From an uncultured Kiloniellaceae bacterium (GTDB taxonomy: Bacteria; Pseudomonadota; Alphaproteobacteria; Kiloniellales; Kiloniellaceae): 64,000 bases of DNA. Both the position numbers and the translations under genes were made by a program. The notes under the pieces were generated by a model. That model did not search any database. It was given only the letters and a program-made list of their open reading frames with translations, and was not told the origin of the DNA. The DNA is taken from the NCBI GenBank assembly GCA_947500035.1, contig CANMQP010000001.1, positions 209,925 through 273,924 on the forward strand, written 5' to 3'. Shown here piece after piece: positions 29,226 to 37,926 of this stretch (position 1 is the first letter of the stretch; each line of letters begins with the position of its first letter).

Positions 29226-30380
29226 ATGACTGTTCTCGTCGCGTCCACCAGGGCCTACGCCAACCAGCTTAAGCAATCGGGCAGGCTGCAAACCTCCGGC
29301 AGCTTCCTGCTGGCGGGGCTTATTCTCGCGGCGATGCTGGCCCTGCCCGATGTCGTGATCCCGGCCATGGCCGATGCCTATCTCCAGGTGAGCGTTTTCG
29401 TAGCCGCGACCTTAGGCGTCTTCGCGCTGATCGAAAGCCGGATGAAAGTCGGAACCGATGAGTTACTCGAGCGTCACAAGGCCTGGCAGGTTCCAATTGC
29501 CGCACTGCTGGGCGCCCTTCCCGGCTGCGGCGGTGCGGTCATGGTGGTCACGCAGTTCGTCAACGGGCGCCTTTCCTTCGGGGCTCTGGTCTCGGTTCTG
29601 ACGGCAACCATGGGCGATGCGGCCTTTCTTCTGCTGGCCCAGGCCCCGCTTGACGGCACATTGATCTTCGCTCTGGGTGCGATCGTGGGCGTCGTGTCGG
29701 GCTACGCGGTCGACAGGATACACGGCGTCGATTTCCTACGCCCCAAGAAGCCGCAGGGAGCGACCGCCTGCTTGACGGCTCGCGCAGCGAGACCCGGGAA
29801 GACCGAACTTGTCTGGATCGCATTGCTGACGCCAGGATTGCTTCTGGGCGTTCTGCTGCTGCTGCAGATCGACACCGACCCCCTCTTCGGTCCTTTGCAG
29901 GCCTATCAGCCGACCGAGACGATTGGCCTGATCGGGGCGGTCCTCTCGATCATGATGTGGAGCTGCACGGCGCGCGGTGCTGAAAACAAACTGATGGCCG
30001 GTTCGGCAACGACCCGGGTGGTGGGGACGACAAACTTCGTCACCGTATGGGTGATCGTCGGGTTCCTGATCTACGAGGTCGGTGTTCACGCCACGGGTTG
30101 GGATCTGGCCGTTGTTGCCCAGACCTGGGCCCCGCTGGTGCCTCTGCTCGCGGTTCTGGTCGGCTTCCTGCCCGGCTGTGGCCCGCAAGTTGTGGTCACA
30201 ACGCTCTATCTGGCCGGCACCGTTCCGCTATCAGCACAACTGGGCAATGCCATCTCTAACGACGGCGACGCTCTCTTCCCAGCCCTGGCGCTGGCGCCGA
30301 AGGCGGCCATGATCGCAACGCTTTACAGCGCAATCCCGGCGATCCTGGTGGCCTACTCGACCTTCCTGCTGTTTGAATAA
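29226..30380 (+). CDS. Putative 10-TM heavy-metal (manganese-type) exporter, ArsP_2 family
   Basis: 384-residue inner-membrane protein with about 10 helices arranged as two repeats. Each repeat carries an LPGCG motif: ALLGALPGCGGAVMVVTQF (98-102) and VGFLPGCGPQVVVTTLYL (315-319), each followed by a TMGDAAF- or SNDGDALFP-type acidic helix, likely forming the metal path. This family is annotated as putative heavy-metal or manganese transporters; the substrate here is an inference. A central hydrophilic loop (about 175-200) is basic. It stands alone, with an Irr-like box in its leader, which fits [15 protein letters not shown] control. Confidence 0.85.
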   Translation: MTVLVASTRAYANQLKQSGRLQTSGSFLLAGLILAAMLALPDVVIPAMADAYLQVSVFVAATLGVFALIESRMKVGTDELLERHKAWQVPIAALLGALPGCGGAVMVVTQFVNGRLSFGALVSVLTATMGDAAFLLLAQAPLDGTLIFALGAIVGVVSGYAVDRIHGVDFLRPKKPQGATACLTARAARPGKTELVWIALLTPGLLLGVLLLLQIDTDPLFGPLQAYQPTETIGLIGAVLSIMMWSCTARGAENKLMAGSATTRVVGTTNFVTVWVIVGFLIYEVGVHATGWDLAVVAQTWAPLVPLLAVLVGFLPGCGPQVVVTTLYLAGTVPLSAQLGNAISNDGDALFPALALAPKAAMIATLYSAIPAILVAYSTFLLFE

Positions 30381-30410
30381 ACCGGCAGCATTCTCTGGAA
30401 AGCCTCCGTT

Positions 30411-31244
30411 TCAGGCGTTGCGGAGCAGCCAGAGCCCGGCTGTGCAGTAGTCGCTGTCGTCTCCAGTCAGTTGTTCGGAGATCAAATCCTGCGGTATCGT
30501 CTTGCTGGGTTTAATGGCTTGCGCCTGCAGAATTTCAAAGCCGGCTTCCGCAAAGATCCTGCGGTAATGGTTGTGCCTCAATCGGTTCTGGAAGAAAAAT
30601 CTATGGTTATGTTTCTTCCACTGCGGTTCAGAAAAGCGGAGGAAATTAAGCTTGGTAATGCTGTGGTCGGTATGCGCGTAATGATCGCTGTAGTCGATCT
30701 GGGCTGAGATCACCCCACCGGGCTTCAGCACCCGCCGCAGTTCACGCATGATCGCTTCAAGTGCCGTGACCGGGATATGTTCCAGAGTATTGGTTGAAAT
30801 ACAGATATCAAAACTGCTATCCGCGAAATCCGTAGCCGCCATATCGATCGGCGCATCGTACGAGATCCCATAATGCAGCTTCAGGTCCTCGAGAGAATGC
30901 ACCGGGTTCGAGGATTTCAAGGCGGCCTGCGCCGTCAGAAGTGCGATTGCATCGTTGACCAGCGAGAGGTCCAGCATTGGGTTCAGATCTACCAGTTGCT
31001 GCCGCAATCCGGGCCGCGAGAGGTAGAGATTTTGGCCCAGTGCTTTACCTGCCCCGAATTCGATCAGGCTGCGCGGACGATAAGCCTCGATATTCTCCTT
31101 ATGAAACTTCCAGGGTCGGGGAATCGTAGTGATTTCCACAGCTGAACGCTTTGTAATGTACTTCTGGGTAAAATAAAGGGCGTCGCGGCCAATCAAGTCG
31201 AACAGTGACAGCGCCCGGCTTTTCAATGTCCAGCTGATGTTCAT
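30411..31244 (-). CDS. Class I SAM-dependent methyltransferase
   Basis: 277 residues. ATG 31244 is chosen because GGGGGAG lies 8 nt upstream. The Rossmann core has a loose SAM loop (SLIEFGAGKALGQNL), and the methyltransferase_11 strands FDICISTNTLEHIPV and LRRVLKPGGVISAQIDYSDH. The last third (NFLRFSEPQWKKHNHRFFFQ) fits enzymes that act on sugars or small metabolites. The N-terminus is hydrophilic. The substrate is unknown. It is convergent with the metal exporter and lies downstream of rpsD beyond a terminator. Confidence 0.88.
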   Translation of the reverse strand: MNISWTLKSRALSLFDLIGRDALYFTQKYITKRSAVEITTIPRPWKFHKENIEAYRPRSLIEFGAGKALGQNLYLSRPGLRQQLVDLNPMLDLSLVNDAIALLTAQAALKSSNPVHSLEDLKLHYGISYDAPIDMAATDFADSSFDICISTNTLEHIPVTALEAIMRELRRVLKPGGVISAQIDYSDHYAHTDHSITKLNFLRFSEPQWKKHNHRFFFQNRLRHNHYRRIFAEAGFEILQAQAIKPSKTIPQDLISEQLTGDDSDYCTAGLWLLRNA

Positions 31245-31297
31245 TCTGCTCTCCCCCATCGACCCGAGCCCAATAGGTTTAGCAGGACCAAAGGCAA

Positions 31298-31340
31298 AAA
31301 AGAACCCGCCACGGTAATCGTGGCGGGTTCTTCTTTTTGC
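31298..31340 (-). terminator. Terminator after rpsD
   Basis: A perfect 13-bp stem, AGAACCCGCCACG (31301-31313) against CGTGGCGGGTTCT (31319-31331), with a 5-nt loop. On the minus strand it is followed by TTTTTTGCC, 36 nt past the rpsD stop. AT-rich flanks on both sides would let it work in both directions. Confidence 0.9.
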
Positions 31341-31366
31341 CGTTTCCGGCGGACTTCTTCGCAGTG

Positions 31367-31981
31367 TTAGCGCGAATAGAACTCGATGACCAGGTTCGGT
31401 TCCATCTGAACCGGGTAAGGCACGTCGGCCAGCTTGGGCGCGCGAACGAAGGTTGCTTTCATGTCCTTATGATCAACTTCGATGTAATCGGGCAGGTCAC
31501 GCTCAACCGACTCGACACCTTCGAGAACCAGCGGCAGTTCACGGCTCTTTGCCTTGACCTGAACCACGTCGCCGTCTTTGACCATGTAGGAAGAAATGTT
31601 GACCTTCTTGCCGTTGACCGTGACATGACCGTGGTTCACAAACTGACGGGCGGCGAAGACGGTGGGAACGAACTTGGCGCGGTAAACCACGGCATCCAGG
31701 CGGCGCTCGAGCAGGCCGACCAGGTTCTCACCCGTATCACCCTTGCGGCGCGACGCTTCGGCGAAGTAACGCCGGAACTGCTTTTCACCGATGTTGCCGT
31801 AGTAGCCCTTCAGCTTCTGCTTGGCCATCAGCTGCGTGCCGAAATCGGACGGCTTACGGCGGCGCTGACCATGCTGGCCGGGACCATATTCACGTTTGTT
31901 GATTGGGCTTTTGGGGCGGCCCCAAAGATTGACGCCCAGGCGGCGGTCGATCTTATACTTCGAGGCAAGACGCTTCGACAT
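31367..31981 (-). CDS. rpsD: 30S ribosomal protein S4
   Basis: 204-residue primary 16S rRNA-binding protein that nucleates small-subunit assembly. It starts with [20 protein letters not shown] and contains the S4 RNA-binding domain ([18 protein letters not shown], then [16 protein letters not shown]). There are no N-terminal zinc cysteines, so it is the C-minus form. It is monocistronic, as is usual in alphaproteobacteria, where it lies outside the main ribosomal operons. Confidence 0.99.
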   Translation of the reverse strand: MSKRLASKYKIDRRLGVNLWGRPKSPINKREYGPGQHGQRRRKPSDFGTQLMAKQKLKGYYGNIGEKQFRRYFAEASRRKGDTGENLVGLLERRLDAVVYRAKFVPTVFAARQFVNHGHVTVNGKKVNISSYMVKDGDVVQVKAKSRELPLVLEGVESVERDLPDYIEVDHKDMKATFVRAPKLADVPYPVQMEPNLVIEFYSR

Positions 31982-32209
31982 ACGAACTCATTCCTTATTT
32001 GCGACCCGTTTCAGGTCATGTTGTCCCGGTAGGCCCTGGCGCGACAATCTTCTGTTGCGCTTCGGACGGGGTTCAGAGCAGTCTCTCTGGCCCACTTTCC
32101 CGGGAATTGAAGCCGGGACTATACGAATCGTCCGGGAAATGTCAAACAGACATCCGCCTCAAGCCCCAATAGGTCGGAAAATCCCGGAAATCCGCCACAG
32201 GAGCCCGCT

Positions 32210-33094
32210 CTGAACGCCCTCTCGGACCATTCCAAAGGCCTGCTGATCACCGCGCTGGGCGTTCTGATCCTGACGCCTGATTCCCTGCTGATCCGCTTGA
32301 TGGAGGTTGATCATTGGACGGTTGTGGTCTGGCGTGGCTCGCTTCAGTTCCTTGGGCTACTCCTGCTGATTTCACTCGTTTACCGCCAGCGGACCTTCGA
32401 AGTCTTTCGCTCGATCGGAACGCTCGGACTGCTGCTCGCGACGGTTTTCTGCTTCAGCACGATCCTCTTTATCATCTCGGTGTCTTACACCCTGGTTGCC
32501 AACACCCTGGTGATCCTCGCTTCCGCGCCCTTCTTCGCCGCCGTCTTCAGCCTGATCTTCCTGAAGGAAGCGGTCGGCCGCCACACCTGGATCGCCATCT
32601 TCGTCGCCTTTGCCGGTATTGCCTTACTCACCCTGGACAGCACGGGCAGCGGGTCGCTCATGGGAGATCTCGCCGCGCTGGGGGTTGCCACCCTCATGGG
32701 TGCCTATTTCACCATTGTCCGGGCGTCGCGCGAGGTGAACATGATCCCGGCCATGGCGGTCAGCGGGGTCATGGCTGCTAGCGTCGCCCTTCCCTTCGCC
32801 GCCTTCCCCATGATGAGCGAGACGCAAATGCTAGCCGGCGGCGCCATGGGCTTCATCGTCGCGCCCCTCTCCTTCGCCCTGATCACCATCGGCCCGCGTT
32901 ATCTTCCGGCACCGGAGGTCAGCCTGCTGCTGCTGATCGAGACGGTACTGGGCCCGCTCTGGGTCTGGATGGTGATTTCCGAGGAGCCAGGGTTTTACAG
33001 CCTGATTGGCGGGGCGGTGGTAGTCGCCACCCTCTTCCTGCACTCGATGTACAGCCTGCATAAATATCGCCAGCGAAAAGCCTTCTCGACGTGA
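32210..33094 (+). CDS. EamA/DMT-superfamily transporter, probable CTG start
   Basis: A ten-helix drug/metabolite transporter of 294 residues if started at CTG 32210. The first ATG (32297) would delete the first membrane helix. The upstream frame reads NALSDHSKGLLITALGVLIL, a normal EamA first helix, and has no ATG, GTG or TTG before it. The CTG has an ideal Shine-Dalgarno, CAGGAG, 6 nt upstream (32198-32203). Family stretches include RGSLQFLGLLLLISLVYR and the second repeat GPRYLPAPEVSLLLLIETVL. Substrate unknown. It is divergent from rpsD. Confidence 0.88.
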   Translation: MNALSDHSKGLLITALGVLILTPDSLLIRLMEVDHWTVVVWRGSLQFLGLLLLISLVYRQRTFEVFRSIGTLGLLLATVFCFSTILFIISVSYTLVANTLVILASAPFFAAVFSLIFLKEAVGRHTWIAIFVAFAGIALLTLDSTGSGSLMGDLAALGVATLMGAYFTIVRASREVNMIPAMAVSGVMAASVALPFAAFPMMSETQMLAGGAMGFIVAPLSFALITIGPRYLPAPEVSLLLLIETVLGPLWVWMVISEEPGFYSLIGGAVVVATLFLHSMYSLHKYRQRKAFST

Positions 33095-33107
33095 CAGAAG
33101 TGGCGAA

Positions 33108-33133
33108 GCGCCAAACGGCTAACCGTTTGGCGC
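33108..33133. terminator. Perfect 11-bp inverted repeat between convergent genes
   Basis: GCGCCAAACGG (33108-33118) pairs perfectly with CCGTTTGGCGC (33123-33133) around CTAA. The loop holds the TAG stop of the minus-strand gene ending at 33119, so the stem also encodes its last residues. No U tract lies on either side; it may be a bidirectional transcript end or an RNA-stabilising hairpin. Confidence 0.55.
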
Positions 33134-33463
33134 CAGATGAAACTCGAAGTCCAGTTTCATCAGCGCTATGAGGGCAGTTACATCCTCGGCATAGTCTGTG
33201 TAAATGCTCGCAAATAGGTTAAGCGCTTCCACATTGATTTTATCGTTCACAATCTTATGCTGTTTGACGTCCCAAACGTCCGTGACGCCGAGATAGGACG
33301 CAAATTCCTTGCCTAGCGACGTCCCCTCAACAATACCGAAGAGGACATCGTTCACAATCGCTCCCGTTTTGGAATCATCGTAGCACTCGTCCGAATACCC
33401 GATGTACCTGCTGGCGACCTCGGAAAACGGTCCAATCGCAATAACTTCGACGTACAATCCCAC
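33119..33463 (-). CDS. Hypothetical protein, unrecognised
   Basis: About 114 residues from GTG 33463 (GLYVEVIAIGPFSEVASRYI), chosen because AGAGGG lies 5 nt upstream. A longer frame to ATG 33502 would overlap trmJ by 19 nt. The protein is acidic and soluble, with no signal peptide or membrane helix; the pattern of a short strand region then helices (VEALNLFASIYTDYAEDVT) recalls small immunity-type proteins, but I cannot assign a family. Base composition is clearly lower in GC than trmJ and cimA, which suggests a recent acquisition. It sits 20 nt after trmJ, possibly co-transcribed. Confidence 0.6.
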   Translation of the reverse strand: MGLYVEVIAIGPFSEVASRYIGYSDECYDDSKTGAIVNDVLFGIVEGTSLGKEFASYLGVTDVWDVKQHKIVNDKINVEALNLFASIYTDYAEDVTALIALMKLDFEFHLAPNG

Positions 33464-33483
33464 CTTTACCCTCTTTAGATTGC

Positions 33484-34245
33484 TTACCGCCGTTTTTCCC
33501 AAAGCGCTGAGATGATTCCATGCAGGGTATTTACCTCCTGCTCCGTCAGATCGGCGCGCTGAAACATGTTACGGATGTTGCGCACCATGATGGGGGTTTT
33601 CTCGGGGGGATAAAGGAAGCCGGAGTCCTCCAGCGCTTTTTCGAGCCTCTGGAAGAAGTTGATCAGTTCGCCCTTGGTGGCCGGACGGGTCGAGTTGAGC
33701 ACCAGCTCGCTGGCGGGTGTTTCATCGGCGGCCTGGAACCATTCGTAACCCACCAGCAAGACGGCCTGGGCCAGGTTCAGCGATGAGAAGCCAGGGTTCA
33801 GGGGCACTTCGAGGATCGTGTCCGCCAGGGCAATATCATCGTTCTTAAGGCCGGCGCGCTCGGGACCGAAGAGAACACCGACCGATCGCCCCTTTGAAAA
33901 GGCCTCACGCATTCCGCCAATGGCGGCGCGGGGTGTCTCGACGACCTTGGTCATGCCGCGAGCGCGCGCGGTCGTGGCATAGACCCGCTGCAGATCGGCG
34001 ACGGCTTCGCCGGTCGTGGGGAACACCTTCGCCTCTTCCAGAACCAGCGTCGCGCCCGCCGCCGAGGCCTCGGCATCCGGGTTCGGCCAGCCATCGCGCG
34101 GGGCAACCAGCCGGAGTTCGGTCAGGCCGCAATTGAGCATGGCCCGCGCGACCATGCCGATATTCTGCCCAAGCTGCGGATTGACCAGGATGACAGCAGG
34201 ACCGCCCTGCATAAGTGCTTCGGTTTTGTTGGTTCCGGCCACCAT
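33484..34245 (-). CDS. trmJ: TrmJ-type tRNA 2'-O-methyltransferase (SPOUT)
   Basis: 253-residue SPOUT enzyme expected to methylate the ribose at tRNA position 32 (E. coli TrmJ). Start ATG 34245 (MVAGTNKTEA) follows AGAGG closely; the frame extends 13 codons further. The start of the fold is AVILVNPQLGQNIGMVARAM, and the trefoil-knot SAM site is VLFGPERAGLKNDDI with VPLNPGFSSLNLAQAV. A C-terminal helical extension (EKALEDSGFLYPPEK) is typical of TrmJ rather than TrmL. It follows cimA by 13 nt on the same strand. Confidence 0.93.
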   Translation of the reverse strand: MVAGTNKTEALMQGGPAVILVNPQLGQNIGMVARAMLNCGLTELRLVAPRDGWPNPDAEASAAGATLVLEEAKVFPTTGEAVADLQRVYATTARARGMTKVVETPRAAIGGMREAFSKGRSVGVLFGPERAGLKNDDIALADTILEVPLNPGFSSLNLAQAVLLVGYEWFQAADETPASELVLNSTRPATKGELINFFQRLEKALEDSGFLYPPEKTPIMVRNIRNMFQRADLTEQEVNTLHGIISALWEKRR

Positions 34246-34258
34246 TCGACCTCTGTCT

Positions 34259-35863
34259 TTACCGGCCCGACGGCACGGCAGCACCGTCCTGCATCAGCTT
34301 CCAGGTAATGCCGTCGTGCAGAGCATTGAAGGACGCGTCGATGATGTTGGTGGAGACGCCGACCGTGGTCCAGCGGCGCCCCTCGCCATCCGCACTCTCG
34401 ATCATCACCCGGGTCACGGCACCGGTCCCTGCGGCGGGAGTCAGGATACGGACCTTGAAGTCGACCAGGTGCATGTCCTCCAGGCTGGGATAGACCGGCA
34501 CCAGGGCCTTGCGCAGAGCGGTATCCAGCGCGTTGACCGGACCGTTTCCATTGGCGACTTCCATCTTCGGCTGTCCGGAGACCTCCAGAGTCACAGTCGC
34601 TTCGGACTCAGTCACCAGCTCATTGCGTGCGTTCCAGCGCCTGTCATCCATGATCCGAAAGCGGTTGAGCGAAAAATACTCCGGAACTGCGCCCAGCGCC
34701 CGTTGCGCCAGCAGTTCAAAACTCGCCTCGGCACCGTCGTAAGCGTAACCCTCATACTCCCGGGCCTTAACGTGCTCGACCAGGGAGGACACCTTCGCAT
34801 CCCGACTGTCAATATTGATGCCGATCTCCCGCAGGCGCGCCAGAATGTTCGAGCGGCCGGCCTGGTCGGACACGACAATATGCCGCTGATTGCCGACCAG
34901 GGCCGGATCGATATGCTCGTACGTCCGTGGATCCTTCTCCACGGCCGAAACATGCAACCCGCCCTTATGAGCAAACGCACTTTCGCCCACGTAGGCGGAA
35001 TTTCGTGCCGGCGCGCGGTTTAAACGCTCGTCCAGCAGATGCGAGATATGGGTCAGTTGTTTCAGGTGCTCATCCGACACGCCGATATCGAAATCGGTCT
35101 TGAGCATCAGGGACGGGATCAACGAAACGATATTGGCATTACCGCAGCGCTCGCCCAGGCCGTTCAGCGTCCCCTGTACCTGACGGGCACCCGCCTTGAC
35201 GGCCAGCAGCGAGTTGGCCACCGCGTTTTCGGTATCGTTGTGGCAGTGGATGCCCACATGGGTACCCGGGATCTCCTCGCAGACTTCCCCGACAATGCGC
35301 TCGATTTCCGCAGGCAAGGTACCTCCATTGGTGTCGCAGAGCACGACCCAGCGCGCCCCCGCGCCATACGCCGCTTTCAGGCAATCCATCGCAAATTGCC
35401 GATTGGACTTATAGCCGTCGAAGAAGTGCTCGGCATCGAACATGGCCTCGCCCTTACGGGTCAGGCAATGCGCGACGGACTCTCCGATCATGTCGATGTT
35501 CTCGCTTTGCGAAATCCCGAGGGCCACGTCCACATGGAAGTCCCAGGCCTTTCCCACCATGCAGATGGCATCCGCCTTGGAATTCAGCAGCGCGGACAGA
35601 CCCGGATCGTTCTCCGCGCTGCGCCCTGGACGCCGTGTCATGCCGAAGGCAACGAAACCGGCCTTTTCGAACGCGGGCGGATCCTTGAAAAAGGCATCGT
35701 CCGTGGGATTCGCGCCAGGCCAGCCCCCCTCGATGTAGTCGAGACCAATCGCATCCAGAGCCATGGAAATCGCAATCTTGTCGGCAACTCCGAAATCAAC
35801 GCCCTGAGTCTGCGCGCCATCGCGCAATGTGGAATCGAAGAGGTAGACACGATTGTCGGTCAT
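34259..35863 (-). CDS. cimA: Citramalate synthase
   Basis: HMGL/DRE-TIM enzyme of 534 residues that condenses pyruvate with acetyl-CoA to (R)-citramalate, a threonine-independent entry to isoleucine synthesis. The N-terminal barrel has FDSTLRDGAQTQGVDF (metal-binding Arg-Asp), VVLCDTNGGTLP and the metal histidines VGIHCHNDTENAVANS. The C-terminal LeuA allosteric domain covers about 400-520. The length and the TIGR00977-like sequence (YIEGGWPGANPTDD) separate it from 2-isopropylmalate synthase. It is upstream of trmJ, probably on one transcript. Confidence 0.93.
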   Translation of the reverse strand: MTDNRVYLFDSTLRDGAQTQGVDFGVADKIAISMALDAIGLDYIEGGWPGANPTDDAFFKDPPAFEKAGFVAFGMTRRPGRSAENDPGLSALLNSKADAICMVGKAWDFHVDVALGISQSENIDMIGESVAHCLTRKGEAMFDAEHFFDGYKSNRQFAMDCLKAAYGAGARWVVLCDTNGGTLPAEIERIVGEVCEEIPGTHVGIHCHNDTENAVANSLLAVKAGARQVQGTLNGLGERCGNANIVSLIPSLMLKTDFDIGVSDEHLKQLTHISHLLDERLNRAPARNSAYVGESAFAHKGGLHVSAVEKDPRTYEHIDPALVGNQRHIVVSDQAGRSNILARLREIGINIDSRDAKVSSLVEHVKAREYEGYAYDGAEASFELLAQRALGAVPEYFSLNRFRIMDDRRWNARNELVTESEATVTLEVSGQPKMEVANGNGPVNALDTALRKALVPVYPSLEDMHLVDFKVRILTPAAGTGAVTRVMIESADGEGRRWTTVGVSTNIIDASFNALHDGITWKLMQDGAAVPSGR

Positions 35864-36111
35864 TGGTCCGTCACCATGGATTGAATGCCCGCGCTATTCA
35901 CCACATGGGCAGCGAAGCGTCAACGTTCGCGGCGCTGGCCCAAGGGAATGGTCTCATCATCATGCGCTGTCAATACTTACCAATTATCTTGGTTAAAGTG
36001 CTCTACCTCTTCTCAAAACCACACGTATTCTTATTTTTATTTACAACAAGAGAAGCCGGAGGTTGTTTTCCCTTGAAAATATAGAAACACAGAGGCTAAA
36101 AGCCATTTGGA

Positions 36112-37590
36112 ATGCCGGAATTCGATGCTAGCATCGAAGAACGTCTACAATTCACGAAGACAGGTCCTATGAATCTCCGAAAAAGGCCGGAGATACTTGA
36201 AGAAATACAGCGTTTACGCAGCCGACTTCGACAACTTGAGCAAGAGAATTCCGATTGGCTTTCTGAGGTTGAAATCGAGCGAGCTTCCGCACAGCCGGAA
36301 GCTTCAAGCCCATCTGCGCCTCCGGCCCCCGCAGGCCTTTTGACCGAAGACCGCTTCGAAAACTCTCCCATCCCCATGACCGATGAAGACTGGTCAGCCG
36401 CCAAGAAAATCGCCGACGACTTGCGGGCCAGGGGCGTATCGGACATTCGAAAGTATGTTCGAGTCCACCCGGAACTGCTTGCAGAACTCGCACCCGCCGT
36501 GAAAATCCTGGATGCCAATGCCGCAGCGGTGAGAACCTATAAGGCCGCCAGCAAGCAAGACCTGCTCGAGGCCTTTAACTCACCACCGGATCTGACCACC
36601 TACAACCCGGAAACAGGATTGTCTGATATCTTCGTCGAGCTGGTACAACGCTTCAGCGAAGGCGAAACACGGGTTGAGATGGAAGGCCCCGATAGCGCGC
36701 TGGACGGATCGATCATTTACATCCGCACCACGACTTCCATCGCAAAGGGCCGGGAGCACGACTGGGGCCGCGTTCTGCAGACGGTCGAGGACTTCACCGC
36801 CCGCAAGGCCGCGGAAGAGTCCCTGCAGATCGCCAAGAAACAGGCCGAGGACGCAAACCGGAGCAAATCCGAGTTCCTTGCCCGTATGAGCCACGACCTG
36901 CGCACGCCACTCAATGCTATCCTGGGATTTTCGGAAATCATCGAAAACGAAATCCTGGGTCCGATTTCCATCGAAGCTTACAAAAGCTACGCCCAGGATA
37001 TTCATCACAGCGGCAGCCATTTGCTCGATCTGATCAACGACTTGCTGGACCTCTCAAAAATCGAGGCCGGACAGTACGAGCTCTCGGAAACCAGAGTCGA
37101 CCTGCCGGAAGTCGTGACGCAGGTCATGCGCCTGGTGGAGCCGGATGCCTTGAAGAAGCGCGTCCGCCTGAGATCCGAGGTTGCAGGCAACCTGCCCAAT
37201 CTGCGTATCGATCCAAGGGCAACCCGGCAAATGCTCCTGAACCTCTTGTCCAATGCGGTCAAGTTTACGCCGGACGGCGGCGAGGTCTCTGTCGACGCAT
37301 GCTTCGCCGCCGACGGCCTGGGCATTGCAATCCGTGACACCGGCATTGGAATCTCGCCGGAAAATCTCGGCCGCGTCTTTGAACCCTTTGCGCAGATCGA
37401 ATACTCTGCACCCCATAGCTATCCAGCCAGGCGCCAACCCACGAAAACCCACCCCGGCACCGGCCTGGGTCTCTCTATCGTAAAGGCTTTGATCGAGCTG
37501 CACGGCGGCAAGATTGAAATCGAAAGCGAGCTGGGCATAGGAACAACGGCCACCCTCAGATTCCCGAGAGAACGGACCCTGCAGCTCTGA
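36112..37590 (+). CDS. Soluble PAS-containing sensor histidine kinase
   Basis: 492 residues without membrane segments. The N-terminus is a coiled coil and Pro/Ala-rich linker (25-80). A PAS-like sensor follows (about 95-230, ILDANAAAVRTYKAASKQDL, ending in the DFTARKAAEESL helix). HisKA has the phospho-acceptor His261 in ARMSHDLRTPLNAILGFSEI. The HATPase_c domain has the N box NLLSNAVKFTPDGG, G1 DTGIGIS, the F box EPFAQI and G2 GTGLGLS. It resembles PleC/DivJ-type hybrid-free kinases of alphaproteobacteria. No response regulator is adjacent, so its partner is elsewhere. ATG 36169 is a possible alternative start. Confidence 0.93.
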   Translation: MPEFDASIEERLQFTKTGPMNLRKRPEILEEIQRLRSRLRQLEQENSDWLSEVEIERASAQPEASSPSAPPAPAGLLTEDRFENSPIPMTDEDWSAAKKIADDLRARGVSDIRKYVRVHPELLAELAPAVKILDANAAAVRTYKAASKQDLLEAFNSPPDLTTYNPETGLSDIFVELVQRFSEGETRVEMEGPDSALDGSIIYIRTTTSIAKGREHDWGRVLQTVEDFTARKAAEESLQIAKKQAEDANRSKSEFLARMSHDLRTPLNAILGFSEIIENEILGPISIEAYKSYAQDIHHSGSHLLDLINDLLDLSKIEAGQYELSETRVDLPEVVTQVMRLVEPDALKKRVRLRSEVAGNLPNLRIDPRATRQMLLNLLSNAVKFTPDGGEVSVDACFAADGLGIAIRDTGIGISPENLGRVFEPFAQIEYSAPHSYPARRQPTKTHPGTGLGLSIVKALIELHGGKIEIESELGIGTTATLRFPRERTLQL

Positions 37591-37640
37591 ACAGAAGGCC
37601 ACTCTCCTCTCGCTGCTCCATTAAAACCGTGCCTGCCGTC

Positions 37641-37856
37641 TTAGGTTTCACGCTCCGGCTCGTACACCAGCAGATCCCCCGGCTGGCATTCGAGGATTTC
37701 ACAGATCTTGTCCAGGGTTTCGAAACGCATGCCCTTGACCTTCCCGGACTTGAGCAGGGAGATATTCTGCTCGGTGATCCCGACATGGCGTGCAAGATCC
37801 TTTGAGCGCATCTTGCGCTTGGCGAGCATGATATCGAGGGTCACAACAATCGGCAT
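37641..37856 (-). CDS. Cro/CI-type HTH regulator paired with DUF2975 (YozG-like)
   Basis: 71-residue DNA-binding protein consisting only of an XRE helix-turn-helix (LARHVGITEQNISLLKSGKV) and a short tail with ILECQPGDLLVYEPE. This one-domain type is almost always encoded next to a DUF2975 membrane protein, as here (70 nt downstream of it on the same strand). The pair is thought to act as a membrane-anchored regulator, but its signal and targets are not known. Confidence 0.92.
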   Translation of the reverse strand: MPIVVTLDIMLAKRKMRSKDLARHVGITEQNISLLKSGKVKGMRFETLDKICEILECQPGDLLVYEPERET

Positions 37857-37926
37857 AATCAGGTCGGTTTCAGTCCTTGTTCAACGGCAGCGAAGGCAAG
37901 AGTTCGAATGCCATCCCATAACGCCC

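Noticed and set aside
36112..37590. Histidine kinase considered as a hybrid kinase or part of a two-gene two-component system
   Set aside because: There is no receiver domain in the protein and no response-regulator gene within the flanking 4 kb.
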